The notes under the pieces are model-generated. The model saw nothing but the letters and a program-made list of their open reading frames with translations, did not search any database and was not told where the DNA came from. Position numbers and translations under genes: made by a program. From Myxococcales bacterium (GTDB lineage Bacteria; Myxococcota_A; Polyangia; Nannocystales; Nannocystaceae), in NCBI GenBank assembly GCA_020633335.1, contig JACKDU010000004.1, positions 186,001-250,000 on the forward strand: a stretch of 64,000 bases of DNA. Direction: 5' to 3'. Of the stretch, positions 63,901 to 64,000 are shown piece after piece (within the stretch, counting starts at the first letter, position 1; each line of letters opens with the position of its first letter).

Positions 63901-64000
63901 CGCTCCCGACCCTATCACCCCTGACGAACCGTGCGGCGCGCAAGATCGGCCGCGATCACCCGGCGCGGCCGCGCGCTCGATCGCCGACGTGGGGAGGTCC

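Overview
This 64 kb window is very GC-rich and densely packed with genes. I see no tRNA, rRNA, CRISPR array, insertion sequence or prophage. The gene content points to a predatory or soil myxobacterium (Myxococcota); the Nannocystales/Polyangiales side is my best guess. Reasons: many lipoproteins with Ser/Gly/Thr linkers after the lipobox Cys, an Arg-tailed MYXO-CTERM-like anchor, an IgGFc-binding-type surface protein, FG-GAP and TSP3-repeat surface proteins, a Ser/Thr kinase with a cyclic-nucleotide domain, an NtrC-type regulator, and Lys-rich AAKK tails on DNA-binding proteins. The taxonomic call is inference.

Layout. 0-5 kb: end of a VDAFPDL-repeat protein (septoil-knot type), an SRAP DNA-protein-crosslink protein, an M16 protease lipoprotein, a small membrane protein and a PHA-granule-type protein. 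5-16.7 kb: envelope and secreted proteins (beta-helix protein, MscS channel, cytochrome/copper-monooxygenase lipoprotein, cyclophilin, two lipoproteins, an IgGFc-binding-type protein), a degenerate pyrophosphatase, an SRPBCC protein and a GAF-adenylate cyclase. 16.7-24 kb: hypotheticals, a VWA lipoprotein, an M61 aminopeptidase broken by two frameshifts, a CBS protein, and a divergent ferritin-like hydrolase/TetR pair around a perfect 10-bp inverted repeat. 24-32 kb: amidase-golvesin lipoprotein coupled to a TolB-like propeller, an ABM protein, a CBS protein, NDH-2, a site-2 protease and an FG-GAP lipoprotein. 32-43.5 kb: OmpA-TSP3 protein, NtrC-type regulator, FGase-NudC operon, kinase-cNMP protein, an acidic/AAKK/winged-helix nucleoid-type protein, an L,D-transpeptidase and a Cys-rich lipoprotein. 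43.5-51 kb: topA with an unusual N-terminal AAKK tail, a GT4 glycosyltransferase, and an ECF sigma / membrane TPR / lipoprotein operon joined by 4-nt overlaps. 51-64 kb: secreted barrel-like protein, deacetylase, lipoprotein, a PHP-glycosyltransferase fusion coupled to a second glycosyltransferase, a tiny SEC-C protein, LMW phosphatase with a lipoprotein, a c-type cytochrome/beta-barrel operon, acylphosphatase, an atypical SDR and a Fax-type GST.

Five genes (six sites) are interrupted by apparent single-base frameshifts, mostly in GC-rich or homopolymer stretches. Restoring one base in each gives textbook continuations, so I read most of them as consensus errors, though real pseudogenisation cannot be excluded. 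The least ordinary parts are the septoil-knot-type repeat at the left edge, the AAKK chromatin-like proteins, the PHP-GT4 fusion operon, the cytochrome/barrel operon with a C-x4-C-H site, and the TetR operator.
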